7,086 nucleotides of DNA from contig CAYFUW010000095.1 of the NCBI GenBank assembly GCA_964346495.1, forward strand, positions 1 through 7,086, read 5' to 3'. Shown piece by piece: positions 1 through 5,271 of this stretch. The notes under the pieces were generated by a model. The model was not told where the DNA came from and searched no databases. It worked only from the letters and a program-made list of their open reading frames with translations. The position numbers and the translations under genes are program-made. Position 1 is the stretch's first letter. Each line of letters opens with the position of its first letter. The stretch comes from JBGZFC01 sp964346495. Lineage in GTDB: Bacteria; Bacteroidota; Bacteroidia; Bacteroidales; Dysgonomonadaceae.

Positions 1-2
1 TA

Positions 3-752
3 TCAATCTCCCAAATAACCAAGTCCTCTCACTATCGGGTCCATATGATAAGTATCATTTTCAGTTAATTGAAGCCACCCGACCAAACCAAAAGCGGTTC
101 GCGCTAAATAGTTTATCATCGCTTTTTCGGAGTCTGTTTCAGGCTCTGCAAGCAGTATTTCTATTTCGTAGCCCACCGGTAAAGTGGCGACCAATTCACC
201 ACGGTTGTTTTTTTGACTGTACAGCTTAACCGGCTTCAACAGTTTACCTTTCACATCTACGTAATAAAATGGTTGTTTAACTTCGGTTACCTTGCCTTTT
301 TCAAAACGCAACTTCATCCTTTGGTTAAACATCTTGTTCATATTACCCGACAAATAGATTATTCCATTAGAGTTTATACACATCTCCTCACCTCCTTCTG
401 CCCAAATAGGATTATTGTTTTTATCTGTAATGATGAAAACAGGATCAACGCTTGGGCCTGGTGTAAAGAGGATGTTCACATATTCCTCCATTGAGTTGTT
501 TTTGTATCTTCCGAGTAATATTAAATCACAATACTCGTCTGCTTCATAACAAGGATCGTTTATTGGAAGTGTTCTACAGTTTTTGTTTATAAGTGTAAAC
601 GAGCTTTTTTCATATCCAAACCTTGCCCCCACATCATAAGATGATACAGGGCTCACCCACGTAAAGTGCGGAAAGCTATTCTCCGTTTGTGCCCGTATAA
701 CCTGAAAGGAAAACAATAGAAAAAGGAATAAAGTTATATTTTTTGAATTCAT
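3..752 (-). CDS. Secreted protein with C-terminal SH3-like domain, function unknown
   Basis: 249 residues. The N-terminus is a Sec signal peptide (hydrophobic FLFLLFSF core, likely cleavage after IRAQ near residue 22), so the product is probably periplasmic. No lipobox is seen. Residues about 23-160 match no family I recognise; they contain four cysteines (60, 68, 75, 125 or nearby) that could form disulfides. Residues about 170-230 look like a bacterial SH3 fold: LLKPVKLYSQ, then GELVATLPVGYEIEIL, then a turn, then FGLVGWLQL, which fits the usual pattern ending in a G-W-hydrophobic strand. Such domains often bind peptides or cell wall, but no catalytic motif is present. It starts 22 bases after the stop of the upstream lipoprotein gene, with no Shine-Dalgarno and an A/T-rich leader, so the two are probably co-transcribed. 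The frame is complete, with the stop at the window edge. The SH3 assignment is inferred from pattern only. Confidence 0.75.
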   Translation of the reverse strand: MNSKNITLFLFLLFSFQVIRAQTENSFPHFTWVSPVSSYDVGARFGYEKSSFTLINKNCRTLPINDPCYEADEYCDLILLGRYKNNSMEEYVNILFTPGPSVDPVFIITDKNNNPIWAEGGEEMCINSNGIIYLSGNMNKMFNQRMKLRFEKGKVTEVKQPFYYVDVKGKLLKPVKLYSQKNNRGELVATLPVGYEIEILLAEPETDSEKAMINYLARTAFGLVGWLQLTENDTYHMDPIVRGLGYLGD

Positions 753-774
753 ATTTTTGAAATTTAGTAAATTA

Positions 775-1563
775 TCATCTCCATATTTCCGTACTGATTT
801 CCTTTATTGCTGATTCGGGAATACCTGCCTCTATATATGGATAAGATTCGATATACATAGTAATTGTTTTGCTATCGCGAGGAAGTCGAAACAGAACACT
901 ATCTCTACCGTTTTCTTCCCAGATACTTTTGGCCAGCTTCTGTTGAGATTCGGTCAATTGGCTGAAATCAATAAAAAGTTCTATCCAAACGTCCTGATAG
1001 CCTGCAAAATTTGCATAGTTTCGTTGAACAAGCTTGCCCTCGCTATATGTATAGGTCTTCGCTTGTACGGTGTAACAGTATTCTCCGCAATTGGACTCAT
1101 TTACAGCTATCCACCAAATCCCATCTATTTTTTTTGCAAACATTTCCCACGTACCTTCATATCCGCTACTGATATATCCGTTCTTGACATCTATATCATA
1201 TAGTTTCACATATTCGGTTTCTTCTCCTTTCAACAGCCTCTTGCGTTGTTCAACGCTTGTATTGAAGTATAAAAGAAAATCGGTATCGGGCAGCAACAAA
1301 AACAAATCTCTTACATCTTTCGGCTCAGTTTTTCCGATAATTTGCTTCAATTGCTTCGGCGCATATTGTACAATTAGTTCGCTGAGGGGGTCATCTTCGT
1401 CAAAATAGTTATCTACGCTTACAATATTCAAACTCTCATTATCTGAATCGTTATTCAATATTGTGTCAGCCTGCTCCTCTCCATTCTCAGACTTCTCTGC
1501 TTTCGCTCCTCCACAGCCAATCATTATGAAAGCGATAAATAATATTGTTGCTACTTTTTTCAT
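775..1563 (-). CDS. Putative lipoprotein, function unknown
   Basis: 262 residues. It begins MKKVATILFIAFIMIGCGG, a type II signal peptide with Cys17 as the predicted lipidated residue. After it comes a hydrophilic acidic linker rich in E, D, N and S (about 20-60), typical of a tether holding a domain away from the membrane. The rest (about 60-262) is a mixed alpha/beta domain with many aromatics, including a GIWWIAV strand near 148-154 followed by a Cys pair (CGEYC, 159-163) that could form a disulfide. The middle, with GTWEMFAKKIDGIWWIAV and later TYTYSEGKLVQ, reads like a beta-rich fold as found in many Bacteroidota lipoproteins, but I do not recognise the family. It lies 22 bases upstream of the SH3-like gene. 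The 69-bp repeat element sits in the 134-base gap before its start, so its leader RNA would carry that structure if read through from upstream. No Shine-Dalgarno is seen. Confidence 0.75.
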   Translation of the reverse strand: MKKVATILFIAFIMIGCGGAKAEKSENGEEQADTILNNDSDNESLNIVSVDNYFDEDDPLSELIVQYAPKQLKQIIGKTEPKDVRDLFLLLPDTDFLLYFNTSVEQRKRLLKGEETEYVKLYDIDVKNGYISSGYEGTWEMFAKKIDGIWWIAVNESNCGEYCYTVQAKTYTYSEGKLVQRNYANFAGYQDVWIELFIDFSQLTESQQKLAKSIWEENGRDSVLFRLPRDSKTITMYIESYPYIEAGIPESAIKEISTEIWR

Positions 1564-1605
1564 TTATCTATTATTTATTTTCAATTTTTGATCATTAATA
1601 GTTGT

Positions 1606-1674
1606 TTATTGGGCTAAAGCCCGATTGTTTGGGCTGTTCTTTTATCCGTCCCGTAAACGGGACGGCAATAGACC
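1606..1674. repeat. 69-bp double-hairpin repeat element, copy 1
   Basis: A direct repeat of the element at 2673-2741, identical at 62 of 69 positions with no gaps. It holds two inverted repeats. One is GGGCTAAAGCCC at 1611-1622. The other is the longer CCGTCCCGTAAACGGGACGG at 1646-1665, with an 8-9 bp perfect stem. A third arm, GGGCT at 1631-1635, could pair with AGCCC at 1618-1622 instead. The element is GC-rich against an AT-rich background. It starts about 24 bases beyond the LRR gene stop and ends 43 bases before the next start. No U-tract follows either hairpin on the minus strand, so a classic intrinsic terminator is unlikely. It could be a dispersed palindromic (REP/MITE-like) element or an RNA-processing structure. 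Confidence 0.85.
1646..1665 (-). other. Hairpin, copy 1 (perfect stem)
   Basis: CCGTCCCG and CGGGACGG form an 8-bp perfect stem around a four-base loop, extendable by one T-A pair. The counterpart in copy 2 is at 2713-2732. It would fold in the transcript between the LRR lipoprotein gene and the next lipoprotein gene. Confidence 0.75.
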
Positions 1675-1697
1675 TTATTGAACATGGATAATTTACA

Positions 1698-2651
1698 TCA
1701 GCTGCCCGAATACGGAAAGCCGGAAGCATCCAGCACATCCCAATTTTTGTCTGTTGCTATTTTTGCCTGCGACACGGTACACACGTTTTGCTCATCGGGA
1801 CTGGTATGTGCGATTACATAGAACCCTCCTTTCTCTTTACCTGTACGGTCGGGCAAACTGATTACCAACTTATCCATATTAACTCCCGATATTTGGTTGT
1901 CGTTGCAAAGCAACTCTATCAACTCCTTATTTTGACTAACATCCAATAAGGTAAGTTGATTATTTCGACAGTCCAACCATTTTAACGCCGTATTTTTGCT
2001 CACGTCAAGCGAGGTAAGAGAATTGACGTCGCAACACAAATCTTCCAATGCCGTGTTTTGGCTAACATCTAACGAGGTAAGTTTATTGTAAGGGCAGATC
2101 AAATATTTCAACGCCTTGTTATAACTAACGTCCAACGAGGTAAGTTTATTATTATATAAATGTAAGTATGTCAGCATGGTGTTTTTGCTCACATCCAACG
2201 AAGTGAGTCTATTGTCATGACAAACCAATACTCTAAGCATGGTGTTCTTGCTCAAGTCAAGCGAGGTAAGTCTATTCTCGAAACAAAACAAACTTTCGAG
2301 CATGGTGTTTTTGCTTACATCTAACGATGTAAGTAGATTGTTTCGACAGTCCAAAAGCGTTACATTTCCGTACACGGTAATAGTTCTCGCACCCAAAATG
2401 TAGGTTGTAGCATCGTCTCCAAAGATTGCTTCTTCGCCTTTATCTTTCTTACCGTTGTTGTTGAGGTCTATCCAGACGTTGTCATCGGCGGCTTCCAAAT
2501 ACAACTCAATTTCTTCTCCTACAGCCAAGGCACTGGTAAAAGTCATAGAAGGCTCACTGGATATTTCAGGTTCTCCCTTTTCACATGCAGTTAGGACTAT
2601 CATAGCAAGTATAGCCACAACCAAAATTGATCTTAATTTGTTCATATTCAT
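1698..2651 (-). CDS. Leucine-rich-repeat lipoprotein with EF-hand-like loop
   Basis: 317 residues. A type II signal peptide ends in LTAC (Cys23), followed by acidic EKGEPE, which resembles the lipoprotein export signals that send Bacteroidota lipoproteins to the cell surface. Residues about 35-97 form a small N-terminal domain holding a calcium-loop-like motif, DLNNNGKKDKGE (62-73). Seven consecutive 21-residue repeats (107-253) follow the pattern LTSLDVSxNtxLxxLxCxxN, with a partial unit just before. This is a Bacteroidota LRR type expected to form a curved solenoid for binding protein or glycan ligands. A C-terminal cap (254-317) contains GFYVIAHTS and ends in a KNWDVLDASGFPYSGS-type tail. 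No enzyme motif is present, so an adhesin or ligand-binding surface protein is likely. The start at 2651 was kept, although an ATG two codons later (2645) would serve equally well; no Shine-Dalgarno marks either. The gene is flanked on both sides by the 69-bp repeat. Confidence 0.9.
   Translation of the reverse strand: MNMNKLRSILVVAILAMIVLTACEKGEPEISSEPSMTFTSALAVGEEIELYLEAADDNVWIDLNNNGKKDKGEEAIFGDDATTYILGARTITVYGNVTLLDCRNNLLTSLDVSKNTMLESLFCFENRLTSLDLSKNTMLRVLVCHDNRLTSLDVSKNTMLTYLHLYNNKLTSLDVSYNKALKYLICPYNKLTSLDVSQNTALEDLCCDVNSLTSLDVSKNTALKWLDCRNNQLTLLDVSQNKELIELLCNDNQISGVNMDKLVISLPDRTGKEKGGFYVIAHTSPDEQNVCTVSQAKIATDKNWDVLDASGFPYSGS
1893..2333 (-). repeat. Seven 63-bp tandem repeats encoding LRR units
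   Basis: Seven head-to-tail 63-bp units encode the 21-residue LRRs, residues 107-253 of the lipoprotein. The conserved DNA core on the plus strand is the segment around AACGAGGTAAG. The first three units in translation order share the SKNTML version and the later ones mostly TAL, KAL or KEL versions, suggesting stepwise duplication. The similarity is high enough for unit gain or loss by slippage or recombination. Confidence 0.9.
2433..2468 (-). other. EF-hand-like calcium-binding loop (codons 62-73)
   Basis: The encoded 12-residue loop DLNNNGKKDKGE has D, N, N, D and E at loop positions 1, 3, 5, 9 and 12 and Gly at position 6, the classic EF-hand or dockerin-type calcium loop. The flanking VWI-DLNNNG context also resembles extracellular domains with a W-I-D-x-N-x-(D/N)-G signature. 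Calcium binding is inferred, not shown. Confidence 0.5.
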
Positions 2652-2672
2652 TTATTTTTTTGCTTATTGTCT

Positions 2673-2741
2673 TTATTGGGCTAAAGCCCGATTGTTTGGG
2701 TTGCTCTTTTGTCCGTCCCGTATGCGGAACGGCAATTGACC
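2673..2741. repeat. 69-bp double-hairpin repeat element, copy 2
   Basis: Ungapped direct repeat of 1606-1674, differing at seven positions. The short hairpin GGGCTAAAGCCC (2678-2689) is unchanged. The long hairpin (2713-2732) has one stem change that gives a C-A mismatch in plus-strand RNA but a G-U wobble in minus-strand RNA. The element begins about 35 bases after the nucleotidase stop and ends 22 bases before the LRR lipoprotein start, so it forms most of the 125-base gap between those genes. The orientation is the same as copy 1, so the two are direct repeats bracketing the LRR gene. Confidence 0.85.
2713..2732 (-). other. Hairpin, copy 2 (wobble-preserved stem)
   Basis: Counterpart of the 1646-1665 hairpin. 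The arms read CCGTCCCG and CGGAACGG on the plus strand, giving one C-A mismatch there. In the minus-strand transcript the same position is a U-G pair, so the 8-bp stem is kept. Confidence 0.65.
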
Positions 2742-2776
2742 GAGAGCATCAGAAAAAAACTACAATTGACTCTAAT

Positions 2777-4240
2777 TTATTCATTAACAAAAACCCGCTT
2801 TACTACTTGATAATTATTTACTGTTTTTTCTTTCATGAGCCAATCAATCCATCCCTCCGCAGTTGTCATGGAGAGGGTTTTACCGGGGTCTTCTCTCTGA
2901 AAATCAGCAGTAACTATCACGTAAGAGTTTGTAGCCACACTATATGTTTTATCCATATCGAGCGGGGTACCGTCTTCGTTTAACAACTCTAAATCAATCA
3001 ACTTAAAGCCGTCTTCTTTTACCTTATACTTCAAATGTATTCCTGACGGAAACATAAAGTAATATTCATCTCGCCCAAACATATCAGTAACAAATGCCTT
3101 GAGTTCATGTCCGGTAAGATTTAACGTCACTACTTGATTACCGAAAGGATCTATTGTAAGAATTGTTTTACGCGTAATGTCTCCCGCCGGCAGATGGTCG
3201 ATGCGTACCCCACCTTTATTTATTATCGCAATTTGGGTATTAGCGGTAGCTTTAAGTGCATCTGCCATCCAATAACCTATTTCATCGGTAGAACAAAAAT
3301 CATAAGGGGCTTTTGCTATAACCTCTTGCATTTCTGGATTATTATTATATTTATCTACCATTTCACGAGCTGCAGCTTGCTCATTGCCTTTTTGCCCAAC
3401 TGTTAGTAGTTTCATGTAACGATCAACTTTACCATCGGGACTAACATTAAGGCGAATTAGTGTTGCATATTTTAATTTTCGCTCGGCTTGAGTAATCATT
3501 ATATCGTTGTGAATTTGTTCATTCTCCACTTTGGTATGTGAGTGCCCTCCAATAATGAGATCTACCTCTCCTTTTGGAAACATGTTTGCCAGTTTTACAT
3601 CACTTTCAAATCCGAAGTGGTTGATATATAACAGCAAATCGGTAGTGTCTTTCAGATACAGATATTTTTGTGCCGTTTCATACGGGTTGGAAAAGGTAAA
3701 ACCTTTTATATTATCCGGATGACAGTCAGGTTGATTGCTGGGGTTCAAATCTAACACCGACACAAAACCCACTTTTAAACCGTTAGGCATAGTAATAATT
3801 TTATAGGGTTTTATGTCAAACTCCATATCTTGTGGCGGACGCATATTGGCACACAAAAAGTCGAAGTTGGCAATTTTTGTATGCTTTTCAAAATTATTAA
3901 TTCCAACATCGAACTCGTGGTTTCCCACTGCCGAAAGATTGAACTTCACTGCATTCATAAGCTCAATGATAGGTAATCCTTTATCGTGATACTGATCGTT
4001 AATAGGATTTCCAGTTTGATTATCACCAGCTGAAACTAATAACATATCTGGGTAAAGGACACGTAAACTATCTATTATAAAGGCTAATCGCGGAAAATTA
4101 TCAATAGCGGCATGCATATCATTTACCGCCAACAAGTAGACTTCTCTATCGTTTACCGCTTTTTCCGTTATTTTTTTGCTTGTTCCGCAACTTGCTAACA
4201 CAATTAGCAAAAGAAATGCTGAAAATACTCTTTTTTTCAT
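2777..4240 (-). CDS. Lipoprotein metallophosphatase/5'-nucleotidase (UshA-type)
   Basis: 487 residues, near the usual length of two-domain 5'-nucleotidases. A type II signal peptide ends in LASC (Cys18). The next residues, GTSKKITEK, lack an acidic surface-export signal, so an inward-facing periplasmic anchor is more likely. The N-terminal calcineurin-like domain (about 33-280) has the family's dimetal ligands: NDMHA (Asp41, His43), GDN (Asp73), GNHEFD (Asn107, catalytic His108 and Asp111), INHFG (His208) and GGHSHT (His233, His235). The C-terminal nucleotide-binding domain (about 312-475) has NKGGVR (Arg346 in the family's N-x-GG-x-R motif), PAGDIT and PFGNQVV. The usual GGDGY-like loop late in that domain is not obvious; the region reads VIVTADFQ. 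It probably removes phosphate from extracellular nucleotides for nucleoside and phosphate salvage, though UDP-sugars or other phosphoesters are possible substrates. The start is supported by the lipoprotein signal and a GGAGGA ribosome site. Its first 95 bases overlap the upstream small gene. Confidence 0.93.
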   Translation of the reverse strand: MKKRVFSAFLLLIVLASCGTSKKITEKAVNDREVYLLAVNDMHAAIDNFPRLAFIIDSLRVLYPDMLLVSAGDNQTGNPINDQYHDKGLPIIELMNAVKFNLSAVGNHEFDVGINNFEKHTKIANFDFLCANMRPPQDMEFDIKPYKIITMPNGLKVGFVSVLDLNPSNQPDCHPDNIKGFTFSNPYETAQKYLYLKDTTDLLLYINHFGFESDVKLANMFPKGEVDLIIGGHSHTKVENEQIHNDIMITQAERKLKYATLIRLNVSPDGKVDRYMKLLTVGQKGNEQAAAREMVDKYNNNPEMQEVIAKAPYDFCSTDEIGYWMADALKATANTQIAIINKGGVRIDHLPAGDITRKTILTIDPFGNQVVTLNLTGHELKAFVTDMFGRDEYYFMFPSGIHLKYKVKEDGFKLIDLELLNEDGTPLDMDKTYSVATNSYVIVTADFQREDPGKTLSMTTAEGWIDWLMKEKTVNNYQVVKRVFVNE

Positions 4241-4445
4241 AATGTTCCTCCATATTTTTAATTATTAATTGACTTCCGTCAGTAAGGGCTCCATCGTGTG
4301 CCACATAGTTGCCGTAAGTATCTTCTACTTCAGGCAGAGACGAGGGTGCTTTCTTCCCTTGCCGGGAGTAATAAGCACGTATGGCATCGCCCACGGTAGC
4401 GCCTCGAAAAATAATCAATTCTATATTATTGACTATTACTTTCAT
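4146..4445 (-). CDS. Small beta-grasp-like protein; tail overlaps nucleotidase gene
   Basis: 99 residues in the full open frame. Residues 1-64 look like a compact domain: strand MKVIVNN, strand IELIIF, GATVGDAIRAYY helix, then DTYGNYVAHDGALTDGSQLIIK. That layout (beta, beta, GATV-helix, and L-x-DG-x-x-L-I-I near the end) resembles ThiS/MoaD-type beta-grasp proteins. The C-terminal Gly-Gly of sulfur carriers is absent, so a sulfur-transfer role is not supported. There is no signal peptide, making this the one apparently cytoplasmic product here. Residues 69-99 overlap the start of the nucleotidase in another frame and are basic and low in complexity; they read as incidental translation of that gene's signal-peptide DNA. 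The gene starts 24 bases after the upstream lipoprotein stop, with an A/T-rich leader. The domain call is by pattern only. The gene looks real because its first 64 residues are well formed and occupy space no other gene uses. Confidence 0.65.
   Translation of the reverse strand: MKVIVNNIELIIFRGATVGDAIRAYYSRQGKKAPSSLPEVEDTYGNYVAHDGALTDGSQLIIKNMEEHYEKKSIFSISFANCVSKLRNKQKNNGKSGKR
4246..4251 (-). promoter_or_regulatory. Shine-Dalgarno GGAGGA for the nucleotidase gene
   Basis: The minus strand reads GGAGGA, then ACATT, then the ATG at 4240: a strong anti-SD match with a 5-base spacer. It lies inside the small upstream reading frame. No other gene in the window has a comparable site; their leaders are A/T-rich, as is usual in Bacteroidota. 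The site supports this start and suggests initiation by ribosomes already on the message, or translational coupling. Confidence 0.65.
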
Positions 4446-4469
4446 AATTATTTATATTTAGTTATTTAA

Positions 4470-5189
4470 TTAAGGACGTTTGTAAGATGCTGTAGTTATT
4501 AAGTCATCAAAATCCATTAACACATATTGATCTTCTCCTTTCACCTTTACTGCAGTAATATTCCGATAACGACTCTGAGTGCTGGTTGTATTATCGAAAG
4601 CATCAATAGTCATCGGGATAGCGTAACCTTGAAAAGTATCGCTTGCTGACTGGTCTATATTATCTTTTCCCGGATTACATCCAAAAATCATCTTATATGG
4701 AGGATTAGGTTTTTGCCATCCCTGCACAACTTCAAATCCTTCAATATAACAATACGGAATCCACGGTGAATAGATATTGGCTCCGGAATCTTTTTTATAA
4801 AAGCGATCGTAAATAATTTGTCTAACCGATGCCAGCTTTTTTGGATTTGTAGCATCACGCTGACTTGGAGTTACTGACATTGCTAAACACTCTTCACCTA
4901 CTACCGGATTCTCCATAAACATGTGTAATGCCACCACAAAACAAGCCGCTGCCCCGTGTGGTTCTTCCGCTATTTGTTTACGCAACTCCACAAACTTTGA
5001 AACTGAACGTGGTGTTCGGCTAATTGTTACTGTACCGCCATCTGTTTCAAGTTGATTGGGCAGAGTATACTCCCCCGTTACTACACCACTGATTGGCTCA
5101 AGATCATCTCCTGTATCGTTTTGGCAAGATGAGAAAACAAACATCAGCGCCATTGTTGTAACTAATAAGAATAGATTATTTTTCATCAT
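4470..5189 (-). CDS. Lipoprotein of a Bacteroidota family of unknown function (possibly DUF6935)
   Basis: 239 residues. A type II signal peptide ends in FSSC (Cys22), followed by QNDTGDDLE, an acidic stretch like the surface-export signals of Bacteroidota lipoproteins. After a linker, residues about 62-110 form an alpha-helical segment: SVSKFVELRKQIAEEPHGAA, then CFVVALHMFMENPVVGEECL. The later part has SPWIPYCYIEG, then PNPPYKMIFG, and a C-terminal beta-rich section ending in VLMDFDDLITTASYKRP. From memory this arrangement (lrk-x-aaeePhGAAa, then P-w-I-P-y-x-Y-i-e-G) recalls proteins annotated as DUF6935, but I cannot confirm it. No catalytic motif is visible. It sits between the TPM gene (82-base gap) and the small beta-grasp gene (24-base gap), so it is probably in an operon with the latter and the nucleotidase. 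Two Met codons open the frame; either could start it. Confidence 0.8.
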   Translation of the reverse strand: MMKNNLFLLVTTMALMFVFSSCQNDTGDDLEPISGVVTGEYTLPNQLETDGGTVTISRTPRSVSKFVELRKQIAEEPHGAAACFVVALHMFMENPVVGEECLAMSVTPSQRDATNPKKLASVRQIIYDRFYKKDSGANIYSPWIPYCYIEGFEVVQGWQKPNPPYKMIFGCNPGKDNIDQSASDTFQGYAIPMTIDAFDNTTSTQSRYRNITAVKVKGEDQYVLMDFDDLITTASYKRP

Positions 5190-5271
5190 TTATAAAATTA
5201 TAAATTTCGTTTATATGAATACTGTTTTTTTATAAGTTTAGTTATTATCTGTTTTTGAGAATTCTTTAATA

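Noticed and set aside
1646..1665. Long hairpin as an intrinsic terminator.
   Set aside because: On the minus strand it is followed by ATAAAAG rather than a U-tract, and on the plus strand by CAATAG; no U-run follows either way.
1614..1685. Mini reading frame of about 23 codons across repeat copy 1, with a same-frame counterpart in copy 2 (2681-2749), both ending QTIGL.
   Set aside because: Nearly all differences between copies change the amino acid, while the hairpins are kept, so selection on a peptide is unlikely. The shared frame follows from ungapped DNA similarity.
1893..2333. Regularly spaced repeats as a CRISPR array.
   Set aside because: The repeats are contiguous 63-bp coding units in frame and give canonical LRRs; there are no unique spacers.
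2627..2983. Plus-strand open frame of 118 codons (and others at 943-1203, 1091-1408, 3134-3406).
   Set aside because: They lie antisense to well-supported genes, have no domain or plausible composition, and have Cys- and Phe-rich sequence typical of antisense shadows. The 2627-2983 frame also runs through the repeat element.
4229..4240. A-AAA-AAG slippery heptamer in the small-protein frame at the nucleotidase start, as a possible programmed -1 frameshift.
   Set aside because: A -1 shift leads to a stop after about nine codons and does not enter the nucleotidase frame (which is +1). The A-run is explained by the MKK start of the signal peptide.
5201..5217. TATAAA-TTTCG-TTTATA inverted repeat in the gap after the TPM gene.
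   Set aside because: The stem is only six A/T pairs and is expected by chance in such AT-rich DNA.
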